Shown here: piece after piece, positions 1-6,961 of the stretch
Layout: each line of letters begins with the position of its first letter
Numbering within the stretch: the first letter of the stretch is position 1
Assembly (NCBI GenBank): GCA_039588215.1
Contig: JBDHAD010000095.1
Coordinates: forward strand, 1 to 8,589
DNA: 8,589 nt
DNA from: JBDHAC01 sp039588215
GTDB lineage: Bacteria > Gemmatimonadota > Gemmatimonadetes > Palauibacterales > Palauibacteraceae
Direction of reading: 5' to 3'
Program-made: the position numbers and the translations under genes
Notes under the pieces: generated by a model
Database searches by the model: none
The model's input: the letters and a program-made list of their open reading frames with translations, nothing else
What the model was told of the DNA's origin: nothing

Positions 1-372
1 TCCACGCCGGGCTTCTCGCTCACCGTGGAGCAGGCGACACGCAAGGTCCCGGAGCTCAAGCAGGCATACAAGGACGACCCCCAGGTCAAGAAGCTGCTGG
101 ACTACGCTACCCGGATCGAGGGGCTCTCCCGCCACAGCTCGGTGCACGCGGCCGGAGTCGTGATCGCGCCCGGCCCTCTGGACCAGTACGTGCCGGTGTG
201 CTCCGACACGAAGAACGGCGAAGATACCGTGATCACCCAATTCGACATGGTCGCGCTCGAGAAGGCGGGCATGTTGAAGATGGACTTCCTCGGGCTGCGG
301 ACGCTCACCGTGATTCACGACGCGGTCGATGCGATCGGCGAGGCGGCACTCCGTGCAGGTCGACTGGGATGA
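1..372 (+). CDS. dnaE: DNA polymerase III subunit alpha, middle fragment (5' partial, before frameshift)
   Basis: This is part of the replicative DNA polymerase alpha subunit, open at the left edge; codons are read from position 1. The frame carries conserved DnaE palm sequence: HAAGVVIAPGPLDQYVPV, then VTQFD-like ITQFDM, then KMDFLGLRTLTVI. The Asp of KMDFLGLRTL (codon 283-285) matches the third catalytic aspartate of the family (D555 in E. coli); the first two (PDxDxDF) and the PHP domain lie upstream of the window, roughly 460 residues. Family similarity stops after about codon 340-342 (…VDAIGE), and the frame runs into TGA at 370-372 after out-of-family residues. The remainder of the protein continues in the +2 frame, so this is not a natural C-terminus. 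Identity is very secure; whether the break is real or a sequencing error is not known. Confidence 0.93.
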   Translation, partial: STPGFSLTVEQATRKVPELKQAYKDDPQVKKLLDYATRIEGLSRHSSVHAAGVVIAPGPLDQYVPVCSDTKNGEDTVITQFDMVALEKAGMLKMDFLGLRTLTVIHDAVDAIGEAALRAGRLG

Positions 373-2110
373 GATCGAACTGGACGACCCCGCCGTATAC
401 GAGATGCTCGCGTCGGGGAGGACGAGCGGCGTCTTCCAGTTCGAGTCGAGCCTCGCCACCGAGAAGCTGCGCGCGATGCGCTGCGATCGGTTCGACGACC
501 TCGTGGCCGTCAACGCGCTGATCCGCCCGGGCCCGCTCGATTCGGGCATGACGGATGTCTACATCCGCCGTAAGCGCGGCTTCGCCCCGGTCGAATACCC
601 GCACCCGGATCTGGCCCACGTGCTGGAGCCGACGTACGGGGTCATCACCTATCAAGAGCAGGTGATGCGGGTAGCCAACGCGCTCGCCGGCTTCTCGCTC
701 GCCGAAGCGGATGTGCTCCGCAAGGCGGTCGGGAAGAAAGACGCAGCGCTCACGGAGAAGGTCCTCAACGATTTCGTGAAGCGCGCCGTCGGGCGTGGCG
801 TCCCACCCGAGAAGTCGAACGAGATCGCCGAGCTCATCCGGACATTCGGCCGGTATGGCTTCCCGAAGGCGCACTCGGTCGCCTACTCGATCATCTCGTA
901 TCGTACGGCGTGGCTCAAGGCTCACTATCCGGCCGAGTTCATGGCGGCGTTGCTCTCGTCCGAGATCGGGGACACTGACGCGGTGGTGTCGTATATCGGC
1001 GAGGCTCGCAGCCTCGGCCTCCAGGTCCTTCCACCCAGCGTCAGCGAGTCGCGCTACCAATTCACGGTCGTGGGTGAGTCCGACATCCGATTCGGCCTGG
1101 GGGCCATCAAGGGGGTGGGACACTCCGCCATCCGATCCATTCTCGAAGCTCGCGAGGAAAAGCCGTTCGAGTCCTTACTGGATTTCCTGGAGCGCATCGA
1201 TTTGCGGCTGAACAACAAGCGCGTGATCGAGGCACTGATCGGCGCGGGGGCGCTGGACCAGTTCGGCGATCGCGCGGCCCTCGCCGCCGGGCTCGACATC
1301 ACGTTGAACGAGGCGCAGTTGCGCCGCCACGAGGCCGCAAGCGGGCAGACGAGCCTGTTCGGTGGCGGGGACCGGCCGCGGCCCGCCCCGAGTCTCCCGA
1401 CGGTACCCGCGTGGGACGAGCGCGAGCGATTGACGGAGGAGAAGGAGCGCCTCGGTTTCTACATCTCGGGGCATCCACTCGATCGGTACCGCGAGTTGGC
1501 GGACCTGTACGCCCTGGAGGCCAACAGTTCCAACCTCGCGGAGTTGCGGGAGCGTCAGGTACAGGTGGCGTGCGTAATCACGGAGACGGCGGTGCGCACT
1601 TCACGACGGGACGGGCGGGAATGGGCGCGCCTCACGATCGAGGACTTCCGCGGCACGGCCACCGCGCTCGCCTTCGGCGATACCTGGGCCCAGAATCGCG
1701 AGATCTTGTCGGATGATCGGCCGGTTCTCATCACGGGCACGGTGTCCGGCAATTCGCGCGATGACGAGGATCCGCCCATCTTTATCGATTCCATTCAGCG
1801 GTTGGCAGAGGTACGCGCCGGTGGCGGCGTCGGCATATGCATCGAGCTTCGAGAGGGAGACGAGCTGGAGCCCGGGGCTTTCGAGCGCGCGCGCCGGCTC
1901 CTGGAGGAGGCCCCGGGTAAGGGACCGCTGGTGCTGGAATGGCGCCGGCGCGGAGGAAACGGAACGGGGAACGGGACCGGCGACCGGGGCGATGCCGGGG
2001 CGCGACCATCGCGCTTCGCATCGCGGACGTTGCGTGTGGCACCGAACGCGACGCTGCTCGCCGAGTTGCGGACCTTGCTGGGAGATCGCGTGAAGCTCGT
2101 GCGCGACTGA
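329..2110 (+). CDS. dnaE: DNA polymerase III subunit alpha, C-terminal fragment (after frameshift)
   Basis: This is the continuation of dnaE in the next frame. The nominal ATG at 329 is only the first Met of the open frame, not a true start; family sequence begins near 344 (RHSVQVDWDEIELDDPAVYE). In order it contains: the rest of the palm and fingers with RPGPLDSGM, EPTYGVITYQEQVM and YGFPKAHSVAYSIISY; the HhH segment GLGAIKGVG; a beta-clamp binding motif QTSLF (1346-1360), matching QADMF in E. coli; the GFYISGHPL segment; an OB-fold near 1555-1760; and the tau-binding-type C-terminal domain ending at 2110. Deleting one G at 342/343 joins both parts into a continuous reading frame of about 702 residues. 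A Gly/Asn-rich stretch at 1952-1984 lengthens a loop in the C-terminal domain. It is followed 68 nt later by accA, the same order as in E. coli (dnaE-accA). Confidence 0.94.
   Translation: MRSARRHSVQVDWDEIELDDPAVYEMLASGRTSGVFQFESSLATEKLRAMRCDRFDDLVAVNALIRPGPLDSGMTDVYIRRKRGFAPVEYPHPDLAHVLEPTYGVITYQEQVMRVANALAGFSLAEADVLRKAVGKKDAALTEKVLNDFVKRAVGRGVPPEKSNEIAELIRTFGRYGFPKAHSVAYSIISYRTAWLKAHYPAEFMAALLSSEIGDTDAVVSYIGEARSLGLQVLPPSVSESRYQFTVVGESDIRFGLGAIKGVGHSAIRSILEAREEKPFESLLDFLERIDLRLNNKRVIEALIGAGALDQFGDRAALAAGLDITLNEAQLRRHEAASGQTSLFGGGDRPRPAPSLPTVPAWDERERLTEEKERLGFYISGHPLDRYRELADLYALEANSSNLAELRERQVQVACVITETAVRTSRRDGREWARLTIEDFRGTATALAFGDTWAQNREILSDDRPVLITGTVSGNSRDDEDPPIFIDSIQRLAEVRAGGGVGICIELREGDELEPGAFERARRLLEEAPGKGPLVLEWRRRGGNGTGNGTGDRGDAGARPSRFASRTLRVAPNATLLAELRTLLGDRVKLVRD
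1958..1981 (+). repeat. 12-bp imperfect tandem repeat encoding NGTG-NGTG in DnaE
   Basis: Two adjacent 12-nt units (1958-1969 and 1970-1981) each encode Asn-Gly-Thr-Gly and differ at a few third or second positions. They sit in a Gly-rich stretch between two predicted strands of the DnaE C-terminal domain, where the E. coli protein has a short loop. This looks like local slippage expansion in a tolerant surface loop. It is intact in frame and unlikely to impair the protein. Confidence 0.55.
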
Positions 2111-2178
2111 AGCGACACGTCGGGCGGTACGCCGGGCCTGTCCGGATGGCCTGAAGACCGAAGCAAAGCCTTGAGGCG

Positions 2179-3126
2179 ATGGCGATAGAGCAGGAGAAGC
2201 TGGCCGAGATTCGCGGTCAGATCGAGGAGCTTCGTGGGCAGGCGCAGGACCGCGGCCTGGACGTCGAGGAACAGATCCGCCGGCTCGAGGAGCGGCTCGA
2301 CCGCGAGCAGGACGACGCGGTGCGACGGCTCGGGCGATACGATCGCGTCAAGCTGGCTCGCAACCAGGGGCGGCCGTTCACCCTGGATTTCATCGAGGGT
2401 CTCTTCGACGATTGGATCGAGCTGCACGGGGATCGAGCCTTCCGCGATGATCCGGCGATCGTGGGTGGCTGGGGCTCGCTGGAGGGACGGTCCGTGATGG
2501 TCATCGGCCATCAGAAGGGCCGCGAGATGAAGGAGAACCTCCGCCGGAACTTCGGCTCCCCGCACCCCGAGGGATACCGGAAAGCAAAGCGCCTCATGCA
2601 GTTGGCCGAGAAGTTCGGCAAGCCCGTGATCACCTTCGTCGACACGCAGGGGGCGTACCCGGGGATCGGCGCCGAGGAGCGCGGACAAGCGGAAGCGATC
2701 GCCCGGAACCTGCTCGTAATGGCAGGTCTTCGAGTCCCCCTCATCTCCTGCATCATCGGCGAAGGGGGTAGTGGCGGCGCGCTCGGCATCGCGGTCGCCG
2801 ATCGTGTTCTGATGCTGGAGAACGCCATCTACTCGGTCATCTCCCCGGAAGGGTGCGCGGCGATTCTGTGGCGCAGCCGAGAGCACGCGGACAAGGCGGC
2901 CGAAGCTCTGAAGCTCACCGCGACGGACCTCCTCGAGCTGAAGGTCATTGACGAAGTAATCCCGGAGCCCTCGGGCGGCGCGCATGTCAAGCCGGACAGG
3001 GCCATCGAGGCGGTCGGGGAAGCGCTCCTCCGACACCTCGAGGAGCTGACGGGCCTCGACCCGGAAGAGCTCGTAACCCGGCGGCGTGAGAAGTACTACC
3101 GCATGGGAGCCTGGGAGGAGGCATGA
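2179..3126 (+). CDS. accA: Acetyl-CoA carboxylase carboxyltransferase subunit alpha
   Basis: AccA pairs with AccD to transfer the carboxyl group from carboxybiotin (on AccB) to acetyl-CoA, giving malonyl-CoA, the first committed step of fatty-acid synthesis in the cytoplasm. The 315-residue product is close to the E. coli length (319). Residues 1-60 form a charged, probably coiled-coil N-terminus. The crotonase-like core follows, with VDTQGAYPGIGAEERGQ (154-170), GGSGGALGIA (196-205) and the oxyanion-region signature SVISPEGCAAILW (219-231). No zinc finger is expected, since in this split type it lies in AccD, which is not in the window. The ATG at 2179 gives a family-like N-terminus, but only a GAGG sits just 2 nt before it, so the ribosome binding site is weak. 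It lies 68 nt after dnaE with no terminator visible between them. Its TGA overlaps the ricT ATG (ATGA). Confidence 0.97.
   Translation: MAIEQEKLAEIRGQIEELRGQAQDRGLDVEEQIRRLEERLDREQDDAVRRLGRYDRVKLARNQGRPFTLDFIEGLFDDWIELHGDRAFRDDPAIVGGWGSLEGRSVMVIGHQKGREMKENLRRNFGSPHPEGYRKAKRLMQLAEKFGKPVITFVDTQGAYPGIGAEERGQAEAIARNLLVMAGLRVPLISCIIGEGGSGGALGIAVADRVLMLENAIYSVISPEGCAAILWRSREHADKAAEALKLTATDLLELKVIDEVIPEPSGGAHVKPDRAIEAVGEALLRHLEELTGLDPEELVTRRREKYYRMGAWEEA
3113..3121 (+). promoter_or_regulatory. Strong Shine-Dalgarno of ricT inside the accA 3' end
   Basis: The run GGGAGGAGG lies in the last accA codons, immediately before the ATG at 3123. GGGAGG (3113-3118) leaves a 4-nt spacer and AGGAGG (3116-3121) only 1 nt. 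Together with the ATGA stop/start overlap it indicates translational coupling of ricT to accA and supports the 3123 start for ricT. Confidence 0.6.
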
Positions 3127-4154
3127 GCTCCGGTGGAGGCCACCCGCCGAACGAGGGCCCGATTCCGGCTCGGCCTGAAGACGGACACGGCGGACGGCGG
3201 CCGACCAACGGCCACCCCGCACCGAAGCCCGTCAACGGACACGGCGCCCCCCAACCGATCGGGCCCTCGACCGTGCCCGGAGCCGAGCCGCCGCAGATCC
3301 TCCAAGTCCACTTCAAGGGCCTCCGCGAGGACTACTTCACGTTCCGTCACATCTTCCCTCTCGTCGAGCGCGAATTCGTCGTCGTCGAAGCGGATCGAGG
3401 ACAGGACCTGGGGTGGGTCAAGCGAGCGGTGAGCGCGGACACGCTTGCCTGTGAGGGTGGTTGCGACAGCGTGGGCGAGCGGCAGGTACCGCTACCCGAG
3501 CGCCGGGTGCTCCGTCGCGCTGCCCCGGCCGACGTAGCACGTCTTCTTCAGCTTCGCGCGCAGGAGATGGAGGTGCGCCGTCGCACGCGCGCGCTCGTGC
3601 AGAAGCACGGGCTCAAGATGAAGGTGAGCGAGGCCGAATGGCAGTGGGACCGGAACAAGCTCACGGTCTACTTCACGGCCGAGAAGCGGGTGGACTTCCG
3701 GGCTCTCGTCCGTGACATGGCCCGTACGTTCCGCACCCGAATCGAGCTCCGCCAGATCGGTGTGCGGGATGAGGCCCGGCGTCTCGGTGGATTGGGGCGC
3801 TGTCGGCGCGAACTCTGTTGCAGATCCTGGCTGCCCACGATCGAGCCCGTCACCCTGCAACTGGCGAAGGATCAGGGATTGTCCCTCAACCCCAGCCAGA
3901 TCTCGGGCGCCTGCGGGCGTCTCATGAACTGTCTGCGCTACGAGCACGCCGTGTATCAGCAGGCCAAGAAGCGATTCCCCCCCGTCGGCCAGCGGCTTCG
4001 CACCTCGCGCGGAGAGGAGCAGGTGACCGGTTGGAATCTGTTCGAGGAGACCATCACGCTCTCGGGTCCCGAAGGGGGGGCGCGCACCATTCCGCTCGAG
4101 AATCTGCGCCAAGAGACGCGTTCCGCGGGCGGGCGGGCGTCTCGAGATAGCTGA
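3123..4154 (+). CDS. ricT: PSP1-domain protein RicT (YaaT family)
   Basis: The product has 343 residues. In Bacillus, RicT works with RicA and RicF in an Fe-S-bearing complex that affects RNase Y-dependent RNA maturation. In other phyla RicT usually occurs alone, and its role there is less clear. The PSP1-type domain is seen from about residue 59 (ILQVHFKG), through LKMKVSEAEWQWDRNKLTVYFTAEKRVDFR, to the signature RIELRQIGVRDEARRLGG (206-223). Cysteines typical of the family follow: C227, C232 and C233, then SGACGRLMNCLRYE with C264 and C270. Position 269 is Asn where many homologues have a further Cys. Two features are less usual: a Gly/Pro/His-rich disordered tail (1-57) with a repeated NGH-x-AP element, and an extra C110-x3-C114 pair in the loop after the first beta structure. 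The start is supported by a strong SD and overlap with accA. metG follows after 49 nt; ricT and metG also lie near each other in Bacillus. Confidence 0.88.
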   Translation: MSSGGGHPPNEGPIPARPEDGHGGRRPTNGHPAPKPVNGHGAPQPIGPSTVPGAEPPQILQVHFKGLREDYFTFRHIFPLVEREFVVVEADRGQDLGWVKRAVSADTLACEGGCDSVGERQVPLPERRVLRRAAPADVARLLQLRAQEMEVRRRTRALVQKHGLKMKVSEAEWQWDRNKLTVYFTAEKRVDFRALVRDMARTFRTRIELRQIGVRDEARRLGGLGRCRRELCCRSWLPTIEPVTLQLAKDQGLSLNPSQISGACGRLMNCLRYEHAVYQQAKKRFPPVGQRLRTSRGEEQVTGWNLFEETITLSGPEGGARTIPLENLRQETRSAGGRASRDS

Positions 4155-4203
4155 TCGCCTCGGCAACCTGCCGGGCGCGTTCCGAGATCCCCCTAACGGA
4201 CCT

Positions 4204-5739
4204 ATGGCCAAATTCTATCTGACGACCGCGATCGACTACTCGAACGGTGAGCCACATCTGGGCCACACCGTCGAGAAGGTCGGCGCCGACGTGATCGCCC
4301 GATACCGCCGGAGCCTCGGCGACGACGTCCATTTCGTCATCGGGATGGATGAGCACGGTCAGAAGGTCGCCAGGGAGGCTGAGAATCAGGGCTTGCCTCC
4401 TCACGAGTGGGTCGATCGAATCGCCGAAGCCTTCCTCGAGGCGTGGGGCAAGCTAGAGATCTCGAACGACGGCTTTATCCGAACTTCGGAGCCCCGGCAC
4501 CATCGAGGCGTGACGGCATTGATGGAGCGCATCCGGGAGAAGGGCGACTTCTTCCTGTCGAAGTACGAAGGGTACTACTGCGCCGGGTGCGAGGCGTTCA
4601 AGAAGGAAGAGGAGCTCGTCGACGGCCGCTGCCCCAACCACCCGCACCGCGAGATCGAGTGGACACAGGAGGAGAACTGGTTCTTCCGGCTGTCGGCCTA
4701 TCGTGACCGATTGCTCGAGCACATCCGGGAGAACCCGGAGTTCGTGCGACCGGAGAGTCGCCGAAACGAGATCTTGCGGCTGCTCGAAGGTGGGCTGGAG
4801 GACATCTCGGCGTCGCGTAGCCGGATCCCGTGGGGCATCCCGTTCCCAGGCGCTGAGGATCACACGGTCTACGTCTGGTTCGATGCGCTGTCGAACTACA
4901 TCACGGCCGTCGGCTTCCCGGACGAGGGCGACTTCGACCGTTTGTGGCCCGCCGACCTGCACATCATCGGCAAGGACATCACGCGCTTTCACTGCGTGTA
5001 CTGGCCGGCCATGCTGATGGCCGCCGGCGTCGAGATCCCCAAGTCCGTGTGGGGCCATGGTTTCATCAACGTGGGCGGGTTCAAGCTGTCGAAGTCCGGC
5101 GGGACGCAACTGGACCTTCCCGAGCTGATCGACCGGCACGGCCCCGATGCGCTCCGGTATTTCTTGATCCGGGAGGTACCCTGGGATGGGGACCGCAATT
5201 TCGACTCGGTCGAGGATTTCGTCGAGAAGTTCGATCGGCGTTATACGGCCGATCTGGCCAACGACCTCGGGAATCTCCTGAACCGCGTCGTCTCGATGAT
5301 CGGAAAGTACCGCGAGGGCAGAATCCCGAGCGCTGACGACGGTGGGACGGCGTCAGCGCTCGACGCCTGCCGTCTGGACGCGCTGCAGCGCTACCTCGCC
5401 AAGATGGATGGCTACCTCCTCGACGAGGCCCTCGAGGCGACCTTCGACATCGTTCGAGCCGCGAACGGGTACGTCGACGAGATCCAGCCCTGGGCATTGG
5501 CCAAGAAAGAGCACGACGGGGCGGATCGAGCGGCTCTCGACGAGGCGCTCGGATCGCTGGCGCGGGCCCTTGGGGCGTGCGCGGCGATGCTGGCACCGTT
5601 CATTCCGTCCAAGGCCGGGGAGTTATGGGCGGTCCTGGGCGGGGACGGTGGAGTGCCGTCCCTCGCGGAGCTGGATCGGGAGCTCGACGGGCTCTCGCAA
5701 GTGCGGCCGGGTCCTGTACTCTTCCCGCGACCGGAATAG
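4204..5739 (+). CDS. metG: Methionine--tRNA ligase
   Basis: This cytoplasmic class I aminoacyl-tRNA synthetase charges tRNA-Met with methionine, including the initiator. The 511-residue product shows the HIGH motif as HLGH (18-21) in NGEPHLGH, the GMDEHGQKV segment, and the KMSKS loop as KLSKS (294-298). A zinc knuckle is seen as C126-x2-C129 and C143-x2-H146, so the fourth ligand is His instead of Cys. The Rossmann core is followed by an all-alpha anticodon-binding domain from about residue 340, with NDLGNLLNR. The protein ends without the extra ~110-residue Trbp111/EMAP-like tRNA-binding domain present on longer bacterial MetRS (about 650-680 residues), so it is the short form. The ATG at 4204 gives the normal family N-terminus, although no good Shine-Dalgarno is visible before it. 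It is the last gene of the block and is followed by a strong terminator. Confidence 0.97.
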   Translation: MAKFYLTTAIDYSNGEPHLGHTVEKVGADVIARYRRSLGDDVHFVIGMDEHGQKVAREAENQGLPPHEWVDRIAEAFLEAWGKLEISNDGFIRTSEPRHHRGVTALMERIREKGDFFLSKYEGYYCAGCEAFKKEEELVDGRCPNHPHREIEWTQEENWFFRLSAYRDRLLEHIRENPEFVRPESRRNEILRLLEGGLEDISASRSRIPWGIPFPGAEDHTVYVWFDALSNYITAVGFPDEGDFDRLWPADLHIIGKDITRFHCVYWPAMLMAAGVEIPKSVWGHGFINVGGFKLSKSGGTQLDLPELIDRHGPDALRYFLIREVPWDGDRNFDSVEDFVEKFDRRYTADLANDLGNLLNRVVSMIGKYREGRIPSADDGGTASALDACRLDALQRYLAKMDGYLLDEALEATFDIVRAANGYVDEIQPWALAKKEHDGADRAALDEALGSLARALGACAAMLAPFIPSKAGELWAVLGGDGGVPSLAELDRELDGLSQVRPGPVLFPRPE

Positions 5740-5763
5740 CCTCGCCGCGGAATAGCGACTACG

Positions 5764-5806
5764 AAAAAGGCCCGGCGCCTCTCGGCGACCGGGCCTCTCT
5801 CTTTTT
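5764..5806. terminator. Bidirectional Rho-independent terminator between convergent genes
   Basis: The hairpin is made by 5769-5779 pairing with 5784-5795: GGCCCGG with CCGGGCC outside, CGCC with GGCG inside, one bulged A at 5788, and a TCTC loop. A run of five A precedes it (5764-5768) and five T follow (5802-5806). The outermost ACGAAAAA and TTTTTCGT are also complementary. On the plus strand it terminates metG. On the minus strand the T-run follows the stem directly, an even better intrinsic terminator for the lipoprotein gene ending at 5868. Confidence 0.92.
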
Positions 5807-5867
5807 CGTGCGACCGGCAATCCAGAGCGCGGCCGCGACCCGCGAGGGGTCCGTCAGGATACCGACA

Positions 5868-6539
5868 TCAGCTGTCGCTGCCGTCGTTGCCCGCCCTCCC
5901 GTCACGCGTGACGGTCCTGTTGATCTCGTGATCGCAAACGAAGCCTACGATGGTCTTCGTGTGCGTGGCCGGATCCCAGGTCACGGTGAGCTGGTAGTCA
6001 CACTCGCCGGAGCGACCATCACTCGTCTCCCACGTGAAGCTGCCGGCCTGAGCGTTGGTCTGCAGACCTTCGTACTGGCCGTTCACCTTCTTACGGAAGC
6101 CTTCGAACGTGCCCTGTCCGTTGATCGTGATCACGAGGTCGCCGCGCGCTCGCGCGCAGTTCTCGATCGACTTGTCGCCGCTGAACTGCAGCGTGACTTC
6201 GCCGGTCTCCCGATCCGCCGTATGCGTGCCCGAGCCGATCGCGACGACCTGTCCCCCGTTACGGCAGGGGCGCGTGCGCGTGAAGTTGAACTCGGTCACG
6301 ATCGGGGCGGCGGACAGTGACAACATCCCATCGACCTCGCCGGTGCCGATCATGCTCGGACGCGCGTCGATCTCGCCGTCCAGAATCCCATCCAGCAGAT
6401 CTGCCTGCTGCTCGGCGATCAGGGCGGCGTCTGCGTCCGCCAGATCTCCCGCTCCGGGGCCCACCGTGCTGTCGTCACAGGCCGTGACGAGGGCGAAGAG
6501 AGCCGCGAGGCCCACGCCCATCCGCTTCATATGTCGCAT
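5868..6539 (-). CDS. Putative lipoprotein of unknown function
   Basis: I do not recognise this 223-residue protein. It begins MRHMKRMGVGLAALFALVTAC, a lipoprotein signal peptide with positive N-region, hydrophobic core and lipobox VTAC, lipidated Cys at residue 21, followed by DDS; export and lipid anchoring are expected. After an acidic Ala/Asp-rich stretch comes a probably beta-rich domain with alternating strands. Outside the signal it has four cysteines (in RPC, ENC, GEC and FVC contexts), which could form two disulfides in the periplasm. The start at 6539 is chosen because AGGAG (complement of 6550-6554) lies 10 nt upstream and the signal peptide begins right there. A second ATG at 6530 is possible. 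The open frame continues upstream to 6860, but that part is Arg/Pro-rich and unlike a protein. The gene converges on metG and shares its terminator. Confidence 0.82.
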   Translation of the reverse strand: MRHMKRMGVGLAALFALVTACDDSTVGPGAGDLADADAALIAEQQADLLDGILDGEIDARPSMIGTGEVDGMLSLSAAPIVTEFNFTRTRPCRNGGQVVAIGSGTHTADRETGEVTLQFSGDKSIENCARARGDLVITINGQGTFEGFRKKVNGQYEGLQTNAQAGSFTWETSDGRSGECDYQLTVTWDPATHTKTIVGFVCDHEINRTVTRDGRAGNDGSDS

Positions 6540-6817
6540 CGTCTTCCCACTCCTGCGGCCGCGCCGCTCGTCTGGTGAATCGTGCGCTCGTGATATGTAG
6601 ACGACATCTCGCTCGAATCCGTTAACCGGCCTGGCAGGGACGCTCGTGGCGGAGAGCGGCCCCCGGGTCGTGGCCGTTGCAGGAGGCAACCCGTCCCCGC
6701 CGTCGCTCTGCAATGCCGGTGCCGCCGACCCTCTCGGGCGCGCGCACCGAAGCGGACGTGCTTGGCGCGAGCGTTGCAGGTTAGGTGCCTGCCCGGCAGT
6801 GCCCCCGGTGCCCGACT

Positions 6818-6830
6818 CTATCGGAGATAG
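6818..6830. repeat. Short palindrome CTATC-GGA-GATAG
   Basis: A perfect 5-bp inverted repeat has a 3-nt centre, extendable to GACTCTATC/GATAGTC with two extra bases in the left arm. It is relatively AT-rich within GC-rich surroundings and lies 103 nt upstream of the TTGACA element. An operator or a small hairpin are both possible. It could also be chance. Confidence 0.35.
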
Positions 6831-6874
6831 TCGCGCGGGCGCGAGGCGGTGTGAGGGCACGGGCTCGAGAAAGC

Positions 6875-6928
6875 CGCCCGAGCCTTGGCCAACCGGCCGC
6901 GAGGCAGGTTCTCAGCCAGGCTCGGGCG
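6875..6928. repeat. 11-bp perfect inverted repeat with internal hairpin potential
   Basis: CGCCCGAGCCT (6875-6885) is exactly complementary to AGGCTCGGGCG (6918-6928). The 32-nt interior can form a GGCC/GGCC hairpin with loop AACC (6887-6898). A third related arm, GGCTCG at 6862-6867, can pair instead with CGAGCC at 6879-6884. No T-run follows on the plus strand, so it is not a standard terminator there. It ends 4 nt before the TTGACA element of the M23 promoter candidate, so a protein-binding site is plausible. Confidence 0.5.
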
Positions 6929-6932
6929 TCTG

Positions 6933-6961
6933 TTGACAGGTCTGCAAGAGCGGGGTAACCT
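6933..6961 (+). promoter_or_regulatory. Candidate sigma70-type promoter for the M23 gene
   Basis: A perfect TTGACA (6933-6938) is followed after 17 nt by TAACCT (6956-6961), a 3/6 match to the -10 consensus. Transcription would start near 6968. An imperfect inverted repeat overlaps both elements: GTTG-a-CAGGT (6932-6941) against ACCTG-tgg-CAAC (6958-6969). This suggests a possible operator. The -10 is poor, so confidence is moderate. Confidence 0.45.

Noticed and set aside
328..372. Split dnaE by intein, or programmed frameshift
   Set aside because: No intein sequence or splice-junction residues are present; the break is a single base. No slippery motif with a strong downstream structure is evident, so recoding is kept only as a remote option.
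305..1123. A 272-codon minus-strand open frame antisense to dnaE
   Set aside because: It is fully inside conserved dnaE, with a composition typical of an antisense shadow and no motif.
1795..3222. A 475-codon minus-strand open frame antisense to accA and the dnaE end
   Set aside because: It is a long open frame caused by high GC and codon bias on the opposite strand. It overlaps well-conserved accA and dnaE, is Arg/Pro/Leu-rich and has no recognisable domain.
3492..4211. A 239-codon minus-strand open frame antisense to ricT
   Set aside because: It covers the conserved RicT cysteine region and has no independent start signal or domain.
4579..4641. Degenerate zinc site in MetRS (CPNH instead of CPxC)
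   Set aside because: His can serve as the fourth zinc ligand and is, to my knowledge, a common variant in this family. KLSKS instead of KMSKS is also normal variation.
4453..5139. A 228-codon minus-strand open frame antisense to metG
   Set aside because: It lies inside the conserved MetRS core and has shadow-like composition.
5732..5756. 9-nt direct repeat CGGAATAGC around the metG stop codon (5732-5740 and 5748-5756)
   Set aside because: It is too short and isolated to indicate an attachment site or target duplication, with no mobile element nearby.
6540..6860. N-terminal extension of the minus-strand lipoprotein
   Set aside because: The signal peptide begins at 6539 with an SD at a suitable distance. 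The upstream residues would bury the signal and look non-coding.
6861..6928. tRNA-like cloverleaf
   Set aside because: Arms and loops do not fit a tRNA: there is no 7-bp acceptor with D, anticodon and T arms of the proper size, and no T-loop consensus.
6646..6936. A 96-codon plus-strand open frame in the non-coding region
   Set aside because: It is Arg/Gly/Pro-rich, has no SD, overlaps the inverted repeats upstream of the promoter candidate and resembles no protein.
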